Under the pieces are notes generated by a model. It was not told the origin of the DNA. It was given only the letters and a program-made list of their open reading frames with translations, and made no database searches. DNA of 64,000 bases. Source: Bog-756 sp035949055. GTDB taxonomy: Bacteria; Actinomycetota; Acidimicrobiia; Acidimicrobiales; RAAP-2. A program made the position numbers and the translations under genes. Shown here one piece after another: positions 45,425 through 55,070 of this stretch. Positions within the stretch are counted from its first letter, which is position 1, and each line of letters begins with the position of its first letter. The stretch covers positions 1 to 64,000 of the forward strand of contig DASZIO010000059.1 in the NCBI GenBank assembly GCA_035949055.1, in the 5' to 3' direction.

Positions 45425-46426
45425 ATGATCATCGGTTCAGTTGGCGCGTCCATCGCACTGGTTGTGGTGGGGGTCGCCATCTTCGTGCTCATCGTCGTGT
45501 TCCTGAAGTCGTGCCTCAGGGTGGTCCAGCAGGGGTGCGTGGGGGTGGTGAAGCGCTTCGGTGAGTTCCGGACGATCCTCCAGCCCGGGCTGCACGTGCT
45601 GATGCCCCTGGCCGATCGGATGGACAAGGTGGACATCCGAGAGTTTCCCCGCACCGGCGACCAACAGTCCGTGATCACCAAGGACAACGTGTCACTACAC
45701 GTGAGCGCCACCATCTTCTGCCAGGTGACCGACGTGAAGCTGGCCCTCTTCGAGGTCAACGACTTCGGCCTGGCCATCGACCAGATGGCCCGGACCGCAC
45801 TGCGCGCCGTCTTCGGCGAGCTCACGCTCGACGAGTCCCTGTCCGAGCGGGAGACCATCAACACCAAGATGCAGGACCACATGGCCGAAGCCACGCTCAA
45901 GTGGGGCGTACGGCTCAACCGCATCGAGATCCTGGACATCACGCCACCCAACAACGTGCTCCAGGCCATGTCCGAGCAGAAGGAGGCCGAGCAGCACAAG
46001 CGGGCCGCCATCTTGAAGTCGGAGGGGGAGCAGCAGGCCGCCGTCAACAGTGCCCAAGGTCGCAAGCAGGCCGCGGTGCTCGAAGCCGAAGGTCAGAAGC
46101 AGGCCTCGATCCTGGCCGCCGAGGGCCAGAAGCAGACGCTCGAGCTCCGGGCCGACGGCGAGAAGCGGGCGGCCCAGTTGCGGGGCGAAGGGGAGGCGGC
46201 GGCCCTCAACGCCATCGACGAATCGAAGATCAAGCCCAACACCCTGGCGGTGATGCAGCTGCGGGCCATCCAGGCGCTCGCCTCCTCGACCAACTCGAAG
46301 CTCGTCGTGCCCTATGAGGCCGCCGGGCTGGTCGGTGCGGCCCAGGTACTGGTCGACGCCATGCGGGACGTCGGCGACGCCGGTGACGCGGCCGCCAACG
46401 GGCGGGCGCCGCAAACCGCACCCTGA
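45425..46426 (+). CDS. SPFH-domain slipin/stomatin-like protein
   Basis: About 333 residues. A membrane helix at about 4-29 (IGSVGASIALVVVGVAIFVLIVVFL) precedes the SPFH domain: VQQGCVGVVKRFGEFRTILQPGLHVLMPLADRMDKVDIREFPRTGDQQSVITKDNVSLHVSATIFCQVTD. A long coiled coil follows with repeated EGQKQA units (ILKSEGEQQAAVNSAQGRKQAAVLEAEGQKQASILAAEGQKQT). Such proteins form rings that organise membrane proteins and proteases such as FtsH. ATG 45425 is chosen because AGGAGG lies 8 bases upstream. Confidence 0.92.
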   Translation: MIIGSVGASIALVVVGVAIFVLIVVFLKSCLRVVQQGCVGVVKRFGEFRTILQPGLHVLMPLADRMDKVDIREFPRTGDQQSVITKDNVSLHVSATIFCQVTDVKLALFEVNDFGLAIDQMARTALRAVFGELTLDESLSERETINTKMQDHMAEATLKWGVRLNRIEILDITPPNNVLQAMSEQKEAEQHKRAAILKSEGEQQAAVNSAQGRKQAAVLEAEGQKQASILAAEGQKQTLELRADGEKRAAQLRGEGEAAALNAIDESKIKPNTLAVMQLRAIQALASSTNSKLVVPYEAAGLVGAAQVLVDAMRDVGDAGDAAANGRAPQTAP

Positions 46427-46441
46427 GGGAGGGGACGGGGC

Positions 46442-48040
<1,599 letters not shown>

Positions 48041-48149
48041 GGGGGATACAGAAGGACCTCGCGGGCGGTCGCGGGCCGGTACCCGGCGCTCTGCGGATGC
48101 GATCCGGCTGATCAGTGTCCCACACATGTCCGGCGCAGCCGGTGCGGGC

Positions 48150-49280
48150 TCAGCCTCCGGACACGAGGATGTCGCCGCCGGGCGGTGGGCGGGGATCGTC
48201 GACGTCCTCCAGCCAGCCGGCCGGAAGATGGACGCTTCTCGGACCGTTGGCGTGGCCTCGCACCACCCGGCGGGCAGCGGCTGGGAAGTCGAGCCCCGGA
48301 TCGAGACCCTCGATCAGGCGGTGGATCTCGGCCGGTGACGAGGCTTGCGAGAGGGACCGCCGGACCGCCGGCCCGACCGGCAGGCCGGCGAGGTACCAGC
48401 CGGCGTGCTTGCGGAACTGACGCGGGCCCAGGTCCGGACCGAAGGACTCGCACAGCAGGGCGGCATGGGTGCGCATCATCTGGGCGATCTCACCCAGCCG
48501 GGGTGGGCGCCTCAGCTCCCGTCCGGCGAAGGCGTCGGCCAGGTCCCGGAACAGCCAGGGCCGACCGAGGCAGCCCCTCCCCACCACCACGCCGTCGCAT
48601 CCGGTGGCCGCCACCATGTCGAGCGCGTCCGACGCCTCCCAGATGTCCCCGTTGCCCAACACCGGGATCGAAGCGATGGTCGCCTTGAGCCGGGCGATGG
48701 CCGGCCAGTCGGCTGAACCGGAGTAGAGCTGTTCCGCGGTGCGGGCGTGCAGGGTGACGGCCGCGGCCCCCTCGCCCTCGGCCGCCAGAGCCGCCTCCAG
48801 GTAGGTCAGGTTCGTGTGGTCGATGCCCAGGCGCATCTTGACGGTCACGGGCACGGTCCCTGCCGCATGTACCGCCGCGCCCACGATCGAGCGGAACAGG
48901 CCACGATGGACGGGGAGCGCGGCGCCGCCGCCGTGGCGGGTGACCTTCGGGGCAGGACACCCGAAGTTGAGGTCGATGTGGTCGACGCCGACCTCGCCGA
49001 TCAGCCGGTCCACGGCTGCGTGCATGACGGCGGGGTCGACACCACACAGCTGCACGCTGCGGACCGGTTCGTCGTCCCCGAACGCAGCCATCCCGACCGT
49101 GTTGGCGTTGCCCTCGACGAGGGCCCGGGCGGTGATCATCTCGCTCACGTACAGGCCGGCTCCGAACGAGCGGCAGAGCCGCCGGAAGGCGATGTTGGTG
49201 ACACCGGCCATCGGAGCCAGGACGACCGGAGGATCCACGGCGATGGCACCGAGCTTGAGGGTGGGAAGCCGAGCCGTCAT
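48150..49280 (-). CDS. dusB: tRNA-dihydrouridine synthase
   Basis: About 376 residues. VVLAPMAGVTNIAFRRLCRSFGAGLYVSEMI opens the FMN barrel. DHIDLNFGCPAPKVTRHGGGAAL contains the catalytic cysteine motif, VTVKMRLGID and GNGDIWEASDALDMVAATGCDGVVVGRGCLGRPWLF complete the site. It reduces uridine to dihydrouridine in tRNA using FMN and NADPH. DusB is the usual actinobacterial form. The ATG overlaps the maf stop (ATGA), so they are coupled. Confidence 0.92.
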   Translation of the reverse strand: MTARLPTLKLGAIAVDPPVVLAPMAGVTNIAFRRLCRSFGAGLYVSEMITARALVEGNANTVGMAAFGDDEPVRSVQLCGVDPAVMHAAVDRLIGEVGVDHIDLNFGCPAPKVTRHGGGAALPVHRGLFRSIVGAAVHAAGTVPVTVKMRLGIDHTNLTYLEAALAAEGEGAAAVTLHARTAEQLYSGSADWPAIARLKATIASIPVLGNGDIWEASDALDMVAATGCDGVVVGRGCLGRPWLFRDLADAFAGRELRRPPRLGEIAQMMRTHAALLCESFGPDLGPRQFRKHAGWYLAGLPVGPAVRRSLSQASSPAEIHRLIEGLDPGLDFPAAARRVVRGHANGPRSVHLPAGWLEDVDDPRPPPGGDILVSGG

Positions 49281-49882
49281 GGCCCCACCGGTGCCCACAG
49301 GTCGGTGATCGGGATGGAAAGCTCGGCGAGCAGCGAGCGGAGGAGCGGGAGTGAGAGCCCGATCACGGTGCCGGGGTCGCCGTCGATGCCGTCGACGAAC
49401 GGGGCAGACCGGCCGTCCAGGGTGAAGCCGCCGGCCACGTCCATGGCCTCACCGGTCGCCAGGTACGCATCCAGCTCGGCGTCGGTGGTCACCGCGAAGC
49501 GGACCACGGTGGCGGCGACGCCGGCGGCCTGGCGGCCACTCGGCTCGTCGATGACACAGTGCCCGGTGAACAGGGTCCCCGACCGCCCGCGCATCGAGGT
49601 GAGCCACTGCCGGGCCTCGTCCACCGATGACGGCTTGCCATGGGGTCGGCCGCCGAAGTCGAGCACCGAGTCGCATCCGACCACCACCGCGTGGCCCGAG
49701 ACGTCGGCCACGGCCGCCGCCTTGCGCTCGGCCAGCAGCGTCACCAGCCCCGTGGTGTCAGGTGCCTGGACGCCGGACTCCTCGATCCCGCTCACCACCA
49801 CCTTCGGGTCGAAACCGGCGTCGCGCAGCAGCCGCAGCCGGGCGGGAGAGCCCGAGGCCAAGACCAGGCTTCGTGCCGTCAT
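49277..49882 (-). CDS. maf: Maf-family nucleoside triphosphate pyrophosphatase
   Basis: A 201-residue protein. LVLASGSPARLRLLRDAGFDPKVVVSGIEES is the Maf start (SxSPxR), LLAERKAAAVA and AVVVGCDSVLDFGGRPHGKPSS the nucleotide site, and GEAMDVAGGFTLDGRSAPFVDGIDGDPGTVIGLSLP the C-terminal motif. These enzymes hydrolyse noncanonical NTPs or dTTP/UTP. TACGCT 8 bases before ATG 49882 suggests a leaderless mRNA. It is the first gene of maf-dusB. Confidence 0.92.
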   Translation of the reverse strand: MTARSLVLASGSPARLRLLRDAGFDPKVVVSGIEESGVQAPDTTGLVTLLAERKAAAVADVSGHAVVVGCDSVLDFGGRPHGKPSSVDEARQWLTSMRGRSGTLFTGHCVIDEPSGRQAAGVAATVVRFAVTTDAELDAYLATGEAMDVAGGFTLDGRSAPFVDGIDGDPGTVIGLSLPLLRSLLAELSIPITDLWAPVGP

Positions 49883-49890
49883 GGACGAAC

Positions 49891-49896
49891 AGCGTA
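49891..49896 (-). promoter_or_regulatory. Candidate -10 hexamer TACGCT for leaderless maf mRNA
   Basis: On the minus strand TACGCT is followed by 8 bases and the maf ATG, with no Shine-Dalgarno. Confidence 0.45.
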
Positions 49897-49965
49897 GGGG
49901 CTGGTCACCGCTCGCCTACCCCGGTAGGGCAGGCGACCCGCGGTTGGATGCGCGATCCTGGTGGC

Positions 49966-50247
49966 ATGACGGACACCGGAACCACCGTCCAGCCGGCCCG
50001 GGTCGATCCCGAGCTCGACGAGGATCACGAGCGCATGTCGCACATCGTCCTCGAGGGGTTCAAGCCATCCGACGGCGACTTCGTCTCGGCCGGCCCCTCG
50101 GTGGTCGAGGGAATGGTGAACGGAACCGCGGTCAAGGCCCTGTGCGGCAAGATCTGGGTACCCGGCCGCAATCCCGGTCGCTATCCGCTGTGCCCCACCT
50201 GCAGGGAGATCGCCGAGGCCCGGGGGTGGAAGGTCCCGGCCGGCTGA
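49966..50247 (+). CDS. DUF3039 family small protein
   Basis: A 93-residue actinobacterial protein of unknown function. MSHIVLEGF, GMVNGTAVKALCGKIWVPGRNPGRYPLCPTCREIAEARGW is the family signature with a CxxC pair (CPTC) and one more cysteine, so a zinc site is plausible. ATG 49966 begins where the conserved acidic N-terminus starts. Its 3' end faces the bsaP-like gene across 170 bases in which I see no convincing gene. Confidence 0.8.
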   Translation: MTDTGTTVQPARVDPELDEDHERMSHIVLEGFKPSDGDFVSAGPSVVEGMVNGTAVKALCGKIWVPGRNPGRYPLCPTCREIAEARGWKVPAG

Positions 50248-50417
50248 GCGGTCGCCCCTCCCCGAATCCCCTCACGACCAGACAGAAGGCGAAGGCAATC
50301 TCGACGGTGACGGTGATCCGCCGGGCGTGACGGGTCACCAATCGGTGGGTGCCGCCATAGGCGATCAAGGTAGTGGGCCGCCGGGTGGGCCAGGTCGGTC
50401 TCGCGGTGGGTCGAGGG

Positions 50418-50726
50418 TCAGCCGCCCGGCCGGACCGCACCCCCGGGGGCCGACGGGGCGAGGTCACCGTGGTGGCGGCAGCTGGCCCGGTACCCCCCGG
50501 GACGGACGGCGACGGTCAACCTCCGGCCGCAGGTGGGGCAGAACCGCGGTGGGTCCAGGGCGCGGAGGCATCCCGGGCAGGACTCGGAGCCGCAACCGGT
50601 GCAGTGGGTGGCGCCGCCCTGTCCGCCGCCGCGCTGTTCGCCGCCACCCTGTCCGCCGCCGCGCTGTTCGCCGCCGCGCTGTTCGCCGCCGCGCTGTCCG
50701 TTGCCGCCCTGTCCGTTTCGGCCCAT
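50418..50726 (-). CDS. bsaP: BsaP-like biotin synthase auxiliary protein with Gly/Gln-rich repeat N-terminus
   Basis: A 102-residue Cys-rich protein 7 bases after bioB. The C-terminal part has THCTGCGSESCPGCLRALDP, then PPRFCPTCGRRLTVAVRPGG and YRASCRHHGD. The PPRxCPxCxRR...V.P.G..A.C..HG pattern matches the mycobacterial biotin synthase auxiliary protein, which helps BioB turn over through an Fe-S cluster. Unusually, residues 4-38 are a repeat of five-residue Gly-rich units, encoded by seven 15-base DNA repeats. The position next to bioB supports the function. Confidence 0.75.
   Translation of the reverse strand: MGRNGQGGNGQRGGEQRGGEQRGGGQGGGEQRGGGQGGATHCTGCGSESCPGCLRALDPPRFCPTCGRRLTVAVRPGGYRASCRHHGDLAPSAPGGAVRPGG
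50613..50717. repeat. Seven tandem 15-base repeats inside the bsaP-like gene
   Basis: Seven head-to-tail units of the form GCCGCCGCGCTGTTC-GCC-type phase (15 bases each, 105 bases in all), differing at a few positions. On the coding minus strand they give Gly/Gln/Arg-rich pentapeptides (RGGEQ, QGGGE types). The exact multiple of three keeps the frame, so copy number may vary between strains. Confidence 0.85.
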
Positions 50727-50733
50727 GCCGCGG

Positions 50734-51876
50734 TCAGAGCACGCCGGTGAGCGCCCGCACCGGCATGCGCAGGTCTTCGAGCATGCGGAGGTCCTCTTCG
50801 GCCGACCGCCCGAGGGTGGTGAGGTAGTTCCCGACGATCAGCGCGTTGATGCCCGAGGTCATGCCCATGGACTGCAATTGGCGCAGGGTGACCTCGCGGC
50901 CTCCGGCGTAGCGGAGGACGACGCCGGGGAGGCCCAGCCGGAACAGGGCGATCCAACGGATGGCCTCCCACGCCGCCACCGGCTGCTCGTCCCCGAGCGG
51001 CGTGCCCGGTCGCGGGTTCAAGAAGTTGAGGGGGACCTCGGTGGGATCGAGCTCCTGGAGCTGGAGGATGAGCTCGATCCGCTGAGCCGACGTCTCACCC
51101 ATCCCGATCAGCGCGCCGCTGCACAGTTCCATGCCGTGTGTCCGCACCAATCGGCAGGTGGCCTGACGTTCCTCCCACGTATGGGTGGTGACCACGGTCG
51201 GGAAGTACGAGCGCGACGTCTCGAGGTTGTGGTTGTAGCGGTGGACACCGCCCTCGGCCAGGCGACGAGCCTGGTCCTCGGTGAGCAGACCGGCGCTCAC
51301 CGCCACGTTGAGCCCGGTGTGCTCACGGATGAGGGGTACCAGTTCCAGGAGGCGCTGCATGGTCCGCTCGTCGGGGCCGCGCACGGCCAGCACGATGCAG
51401 AACTCCGAGGCCCCGGCGGCCCGGGTCTCCTCGGCCGCCCGCAGCACCTCGCCGGAGTCGGCGAAGGGAGTTGCCTTGACCGGGCTCTCGAAGCGCGACG
51501 ACTGCGAGCAGAAGTGGCAGTCCTCGGGGCAGCCACCGGTCTTGGCCGACAGGATGCCCTCCACCTCGACCTCGGGGCCGCACCACGCCAGCCTGACCTG
51601 GTGGGCCAGCGCGGCCAGCGACGTCACCCAGTGGTCGGGGAGCCCGGCCAGCTCCTCGAGCTCGGCGGCGGTGAGCAGCCGGCGGTCGTCGAGCAGGGAC
51701 CGCTCGGCCGACGCCAACGTGGCCCGTGCCGTCTCCCCGTCGACCGCTCGCTCGGCGCCGAACTCCCGTACCCCGTCGACCGCTCCGCCGCCCGGGACGG
51801 CGCCCGTCAGTCCCCGGCCGGGCGTGGACCAGGTGACCATGGTACGGATGGGATCGGGTGCGGGGTCGCCGGGCAT
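50734..51876 (-). CDS. bioB: Biotin synthase (radical SAM)
   Basis: About 380 residues. The radical SAM cluster motif CPEDCHFC is at 116-123, in GILSAKTGGCPEDCHFCSQSSRFESPV. YNHNLETSRSYFPTVVTTHTWEER, CSGALIGMGET and EVPLNFLNPRPGTPL follow. It inserts sulfur into dethiobiotin using a second Fe-S cluster. The N-terminus is about 60 residues longer than E. coli BioB. The start at 51876 is supported by TACCGT 6 bases before it; ATG 51840 is possible. It leads an operon with the bsaP-like gene. Confidence 0.93.
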   Translation of the reverse strand: MPGDPAPDPIRTMVTWSTPGRGLTGAVPGGGAVDGVREFGAERAVDGETARATLASAERSLLDDRRLLTAAELEELAGLPDHWVTSLAALAHQVRLAWCGPEVEVEGILSAKTGGCPEDCHFCSQSSRFESPVKATPFADSGEVLRAAEETRAAGASEFCIVLAVRGPDERTMQRLLELVPLIREHTGLNVAVSAGLLTEDQARRLAEGGVHRYNHNLETSRSYFPTVVTTHTWEERQATCRLVRTHGMELCSGALIGMGETSAQRIELILQLQELDPTEVPLNFLNPRPGTPLGDEQPVAAWEAIRWIALFRLGLPGVVLRYAGGREVTLRQLQSMGMTSGINALIVGNYLTTLGRSAEEDLRMLEDLRMPVRALTGVL

Positions 51877-51882
51877 GCCGTT

Positions 51883-51888
51883 ACGGTA
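51883..51888 (-). promoter_or_regulatory. Candidate -10 hexamer TACCGT for leaderless bioB mRNA
   Basis: On the minus strand TACCGT is followed by 6 bases and ATG 51876. No BirA- or BioR-like palindrome is seen in the 55-base divergent gap. Confidence 0.4.
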
Positions 51889-51931
51889 GTGGCCTCGCCG
51901 ACCGGCTGGAAAGACGACTGGGGGAGCCACC

Positions 51932-53230
51932 ATGGCATGGGATTTTTCCACCGAGCCGGAGTTCGAAGAGCAGTTGGCCTGGATGCGGCAAATCGTTCGT
52001 GACGAGATCATTCCCCTAGAGACGCTGTCGCTGGGCTATGACGCCATGCTCGAGGCGGTCAAGCCCCTGCAGGAGGAGGTGCGGCGCCGCGGCCTGTGGG
52101 CCTCCCATCTGCCCGTCGAGCTGGGCGGGGGTGGGTTCGGCCAGGTCAGGCTCGGGCTCATGCACGAGATCCTCGGCCAGACCCCGTACGGCCCGGTCGT
52201 CTTCGGCAACAACGCTCCCGACTCGGGTAACGCCGAGCTGCTGGCCGTCGGTATCGAGGCGTCCGGACGGGAGGACCAGCGCACGCGGTGGCTCCAACCG
52301 TTACTCGACGGCCGGATGCGCAGCGGGTTCTCCATGACCGAGCCGGGTGCAGGCGCCGACCCCACCATGATCACCACCCGGGCCACCCGCGACGGCGACG
52401 AGTGGGTCATCGACGGTCACAAGTGGTTCACCACGAACGGCTCGGTTGCCGACTTCCTCATCGTGATGGCCGTGACCAACCCGGACGTCCACCCCTACCA
52501 GGGGTGTTCGATGATCATCGTGCCGGCCGACACGGCCGGGGTGGAGATCGTGCGAGACGTGGCCACCATGGAGGACCCTGTGGACCATTACGGCAAGTTC
52601 GGTGGCCACGCCGAAATCCTCTACCGCGAGGTTCGCGTCCCCTACGAGAACCTGGTGGGGAACGAGGGCGAGGGGTTCCTCCTGGCCCAGCAGCGCCTCG
52701 GGCCCGGCCGGATCCACCACTGCATGCGCTGGCTCGGCCAGTCGAAGCGGGCCTTCGACATGCTCTGCGAGCGGGCAGTGTCCCGCACCACCCACCACTC
52801 GCTGCTGGCCGAGAAGCAGACCGTTCAGAACTGGGTGGCCGACTCGCTGGCCGAGATGACTGCTGCTCGTCTGATGACCCTGCAGGCGGCCTGGAAGATG
52901 GATCGGGAGGGGGCCTCGGCGGCCCGGGTGGAGATCGCCATGATCAAGTACTACGGGGCCGGCGTTCTCTACAACGTCATCGACCGGGCCATCCAGGTCC
53001 ACGGCGCACTCGGGTTCTCCACCGACCTTCCCCTGGAGTCGATGTACCGGCACGCCCGAGCCGCCCGCATCTACGACGGACCGGATGAGGTCCACAAGGT
53101 GACCGTGGCCCGCCAGACGTTGAAGGGGTACAAGCCGGTCGACGTCCCGAGCGAGCACGTACCCACCCGGCGGGCCGAGGCGCGGGAGCGCTTCGCCCAC
53201 TTGCTCGTGCTGGAGACGGCCGATCGCTGA
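51932..53230 (+). CDS. Acyl-CoA dehydrogenase (ACAD10/11-like)
   Basis: A 432-residue FAD enzyme. GFSMTEPGAGADPTMITTRATRDGDEWVIDGHKWFTTNGSVADFLIVMAVTNPDVHPYQGCSMIIVPADTAGVEIVRDV is the central domain, LAQQRLGPGRIHHCMRWLGQSKRAFDMLCERA and AIQVHGALGFSTDLPLESMYRHARAARIYDGPDEVHKVTVARQTL the C-terminal domain. The length and the GRIHHCMR motif fit the ACAD10/11-like group. GGGAG lies before the ATG. It is divergent from bioB. The next gene follows after 7 bases. Confidence 0.92.
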   Translation: MAWDFSTEPEFEEQLAWMRQIVRDEIIPLETLSLGYDAMLEAVKPLQEEVRRRGLWASHLPVELGGGGFGQVRLGLMHEILGQTPYGPVVFGNNAPDSGNAELLAVGIEASGREDQRTRWLQPLLDGRMRSGFSMTEPGAGADPTMITTRATRDGDEWVIDGHKWFTTNGSVADFLIVMAVTNPDVHPYQGCSMIIVPADTAGVEIVRDVATMEDPVDHYGKFGGHAEILYREVRVPYENLVGNEGEGFLLAQQRLGPGRIHHCMRWLGQSKRAFDMLCERAVSRTTHHSLLAEKQTVQNWVADSLAEMTAARLMTLQAAWKMDREGASAARVEIAMIKYYGAGVLYNVIDRAIQVHGALGFSTDLPLESMYRHARAARIYDGPDEVHKVTVARQTLKGYKPVDVPSEHVPTRRAEARERFAHLLVLETADR

Positions 53231-53237
53231 GCGGACG

Positions 53238-54704
53238 GTGGCCCCCTCTGGGTCGTCGAACCGGCCGGGTCGGAGGAGGGCCGCGGCGGCCCCGGCGGCC
53301 CGGGGCGCGACCGTCCTTTCCATCCTGGTCGTCGTGGCCTTCGGCGGCTGTGCCGGCCCGTCCCACGCGGCGCCGGCCGATCCGGCCAGCCCGTCGTTCA
53401 GCGCCCGCTTCACCGCGGCCGTGAATCCGTTCACGTTCGGGCAGGACCCGTCCTGGACGGCGGACGGCCGGGTACTTTCCAACCAGTCCGACCCGGCCGG
53501 CGTCTCCCAGGTCTACGTGAGCCAGCTCGACGGGAAGGCGATGTCCTGTCTTACCTGCGGGCAGCCGGGGCCGAACGGGTTCCCCCAAGAGCGCCCGCGC
53601 GGTGACTGGATCCTGTTCTGCTCGTTCCGCGGCCAGCAGGTGACCTTCGGGTCCCCGTGCCTCGGCGGGTTCGGCACCGACCTCTATGTCATGCGACCCG
53701 ACGGGAGTGACGTCACCCGCCTGACCGGTCCGGGCCTCTCGGCCTTCGAGCAGAGCGGCGACTCGTACGACAACTACCACCCCTACTGGTCGCCCGACGG
53801 GAGGCACCTCATCTGGACCCACGTCGACTACGGGCCGCTGGCGAACGGCGGGACGCAATGGACCATCCGGTTGGCCGCGTTCGTGGTGGGCCCGGACGGA
53901 GCCCCGCGCCTCGCCGACGTGACGACGGTGGCGCCGGGGGGTGACAATGCCTACGAGACGCAGGTGTGGGCCCCCGACGGTAGCGGCGTCCTGTACACGT
54001 CGTTCAGCTCCGACGGGGACAAGCGCATCGGGTGGCTCAACTCCGAGCTGTACTTCCTTCGTCTCTACGGCCGGGGGGCGAGCCCGGCCCATCCGCTGGT
54101 CACCCATCTCACCGACGGCAACCCGAGCTGGGACGAGCAGGCCGTGTTCACCCCGGACATGAAGGACGTGATCTGGATGTCGAGCCGGGCCACCCCCACC
54201 TGGTACCAGACCGTGGTCAGCGAGGCTCAGGCCGCCGGCTACGACCCGCCGTCGGAGAACGACGTGGTCGGGCCGGTCTTCGTCTTCACCGTGCTCGACC
54301 CGCGGTTCCGCACCGATCTCTACGAACTCGACCTCAGGAACCGCGCCGTCCGTCGGCTCACCAACCTCGACCAGGTGGTTCCCGAGTTCTACTTCGATCC
54401 GTCCGGCTCCAAGCTGCTGTGGACCACCGGCGAGCGTAGCCACACCTATGTCGGGACCTTCGCCGGCGCCGAACGCGCCGTCAGCCGACCGATGGCTCCC
54501 GATCCGGCCTGGGTGGGGGCGCCGCGGCACGGCGACCACACCCCGCCCCGGCCGGTCGAACCCACCATGGTGACCCTCGGCCATGTGAACCTCCCCGCCC
54601 CGGAGGTCGACGCCATCGCCCTCATGGAACAGCAGCTCGGCCGGCTGGCCTCGATCTGGCAGTCCCTGGCATCGGGAGGAACGTGTTGCCGCGCCCCGGG
54701 CTGA
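53238..54704 (+). CDS. Secreted or lipid-anchored beta-propeller protein (TolB/PD40-like)
   Basis: A 488-residue protein. Residues 21-42 (ARGATVLSILVVVAFGGCAGP) form a signal peptide with a possible lipobox ending at Cys. Then propeller blades with PD40 signatures follow: DPSWTADGRVLSNQSD, YHPYWSPDGRHLIWTHVD, ETQVWAPDGSGVLYTSFSSDGDKRIG and PEFYFDPSGSKLLWTTGE. Paired cysteines (CLTCG, CSFRG...CLGG) suggest disulfides. Function is unknown; such propellers bind ligands or partner proteins in the envelope. Start is GTG at 53238, coupled to the acyl-CoA dehydrogenase gene. Confidence 0.8.
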   Translation: MAPSGSSNRPGRRRAAAAPAARGATVLSILVVVAFGGCAGPSHAAPADPASPSFSARFTAAVNPFTFGQDPSWTADGRVLSNQSDPAGVSQVYVSQLDGKAMSCLTCGQPGPNGFPQERPRGDWILFCSFRGQQVTFGSPCLGGFGTDLYVMRPDGSDVTRLTGPGLSAFEQSGDSYDNYHPYWSPDGRHLIWTHVDYGPLANGGTQWTIRLAAFVVGPDGAPRLADVTTVAPGGDNAYETQVWAPDGSGVLYTSFSSDGDKRIGWLNSELYFLRLYGRGASPAHPLVTHLTDGNPSWDEQAVFTPDMKDVIWMSSRATPTWYQTVVSEAQAAGYDPPSENDVVGPVFVFTVLDPRFRTDLYELDLRNRAVRRLTNLDQVVPEFYFDPSGSKLLWTTGERSHTYVGTFAGAERAVSRPMAPDPAWVGAPRHGDHTPPRPVEPTMVTLGHVNLPAPEVDAIALMEQQLGRLASIWQSLASGGTCCRAPG

Positions 54705-54751
54705 GCCCCGGCCCGGTCATAAGCCCCGCGGGGCTGAGCCCCGGCCCGGTC
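54698..54751. repeat. Two direct copies of a 21-base GC-rich repeat
   Basis: Identical 21-base segments beginning GGGCTGAGCCCCGG lie at 54698-54718 and 54731-54751, 33 bases apart. The first contains the stop of the beta-propeller gene. The spacer contains the perfect palindrome AGCCCCGCGGGGCT (54722-54735), so the block may act as a terminator. Confidence 0.7.
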
Positions 54752-54782
54752 GTAGGTCCTCCCCGGCTCCCTACCATGCCGG

Positions 54783-55010
54783 GTGGAGGTGAGTCCTTTG
54801 GGAGATTTCTTCAAATTGTTTGCCGCCGGGCCCATGTTCTTCGTCAGCGCCTGGGTGCTGATGATCTTCGCCGGCATCGTCCACACAGACGTCGGCAATG
54901 TCCCGTTCGGGTACCTGTCGTCGATGGTGGTCACCATCGGGTTGTGGCTGACGCTGGCACCGGCCATCGGGGCCGTGGCGCGTGTCTCCGCGCCCAAGAG
55001 GAAGCCCTGA
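54783..55010 (+). CDS. Small two-helix membrane protein, unknown function
   Basis: A 75-residue protein with two hydrophobic segments, LFAAGPMFFVSAWVLMIFAGIV (about 12-33) and LSSMVVTIGLWLTLAPAIGAVARV (about 45-68), and a basic end (SAPKRKP). I do not recognise the family. GTG 54783 fits TACCAT 5 bases upstream (leaderless); TTG 54798, 8 bases after GGAGG, is a good alternative. It stands alone, facing the end of ahcY. Confidence 0.6.
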   Translation: MEVSPLGDFFKLFAAGPMFFVSAWVLMIFAGIVHTDVGNVPFGYLSSMVVTIGLWLTLAPAIGAVARVSAPKRKP

Positions 55011-55070
55011 GCACAGCGGTCAGTGCCGGCGGGGATGCCCAGGTACCGGTAGTAACCGGTCGCCCGTTGA

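Noticed and set aside
50132..50467. A 111-codon minus-strand ORF between the DUF3039 gene and the bsaP-like gene.
   Set aside because: It overlaps the conserved ends of both neighbours, its composition is arginine-rich and shadow-like, and no family pattern is visible apart from one short hydrophobic stretch.
50613..50717. The 15-base tandem array considered as a CRISPR or minisatellite outside genes.
   Set aside because: Units are contiguous without spacers and keep the reading frame of the bsaP-like gene, so it is a coding repeat.
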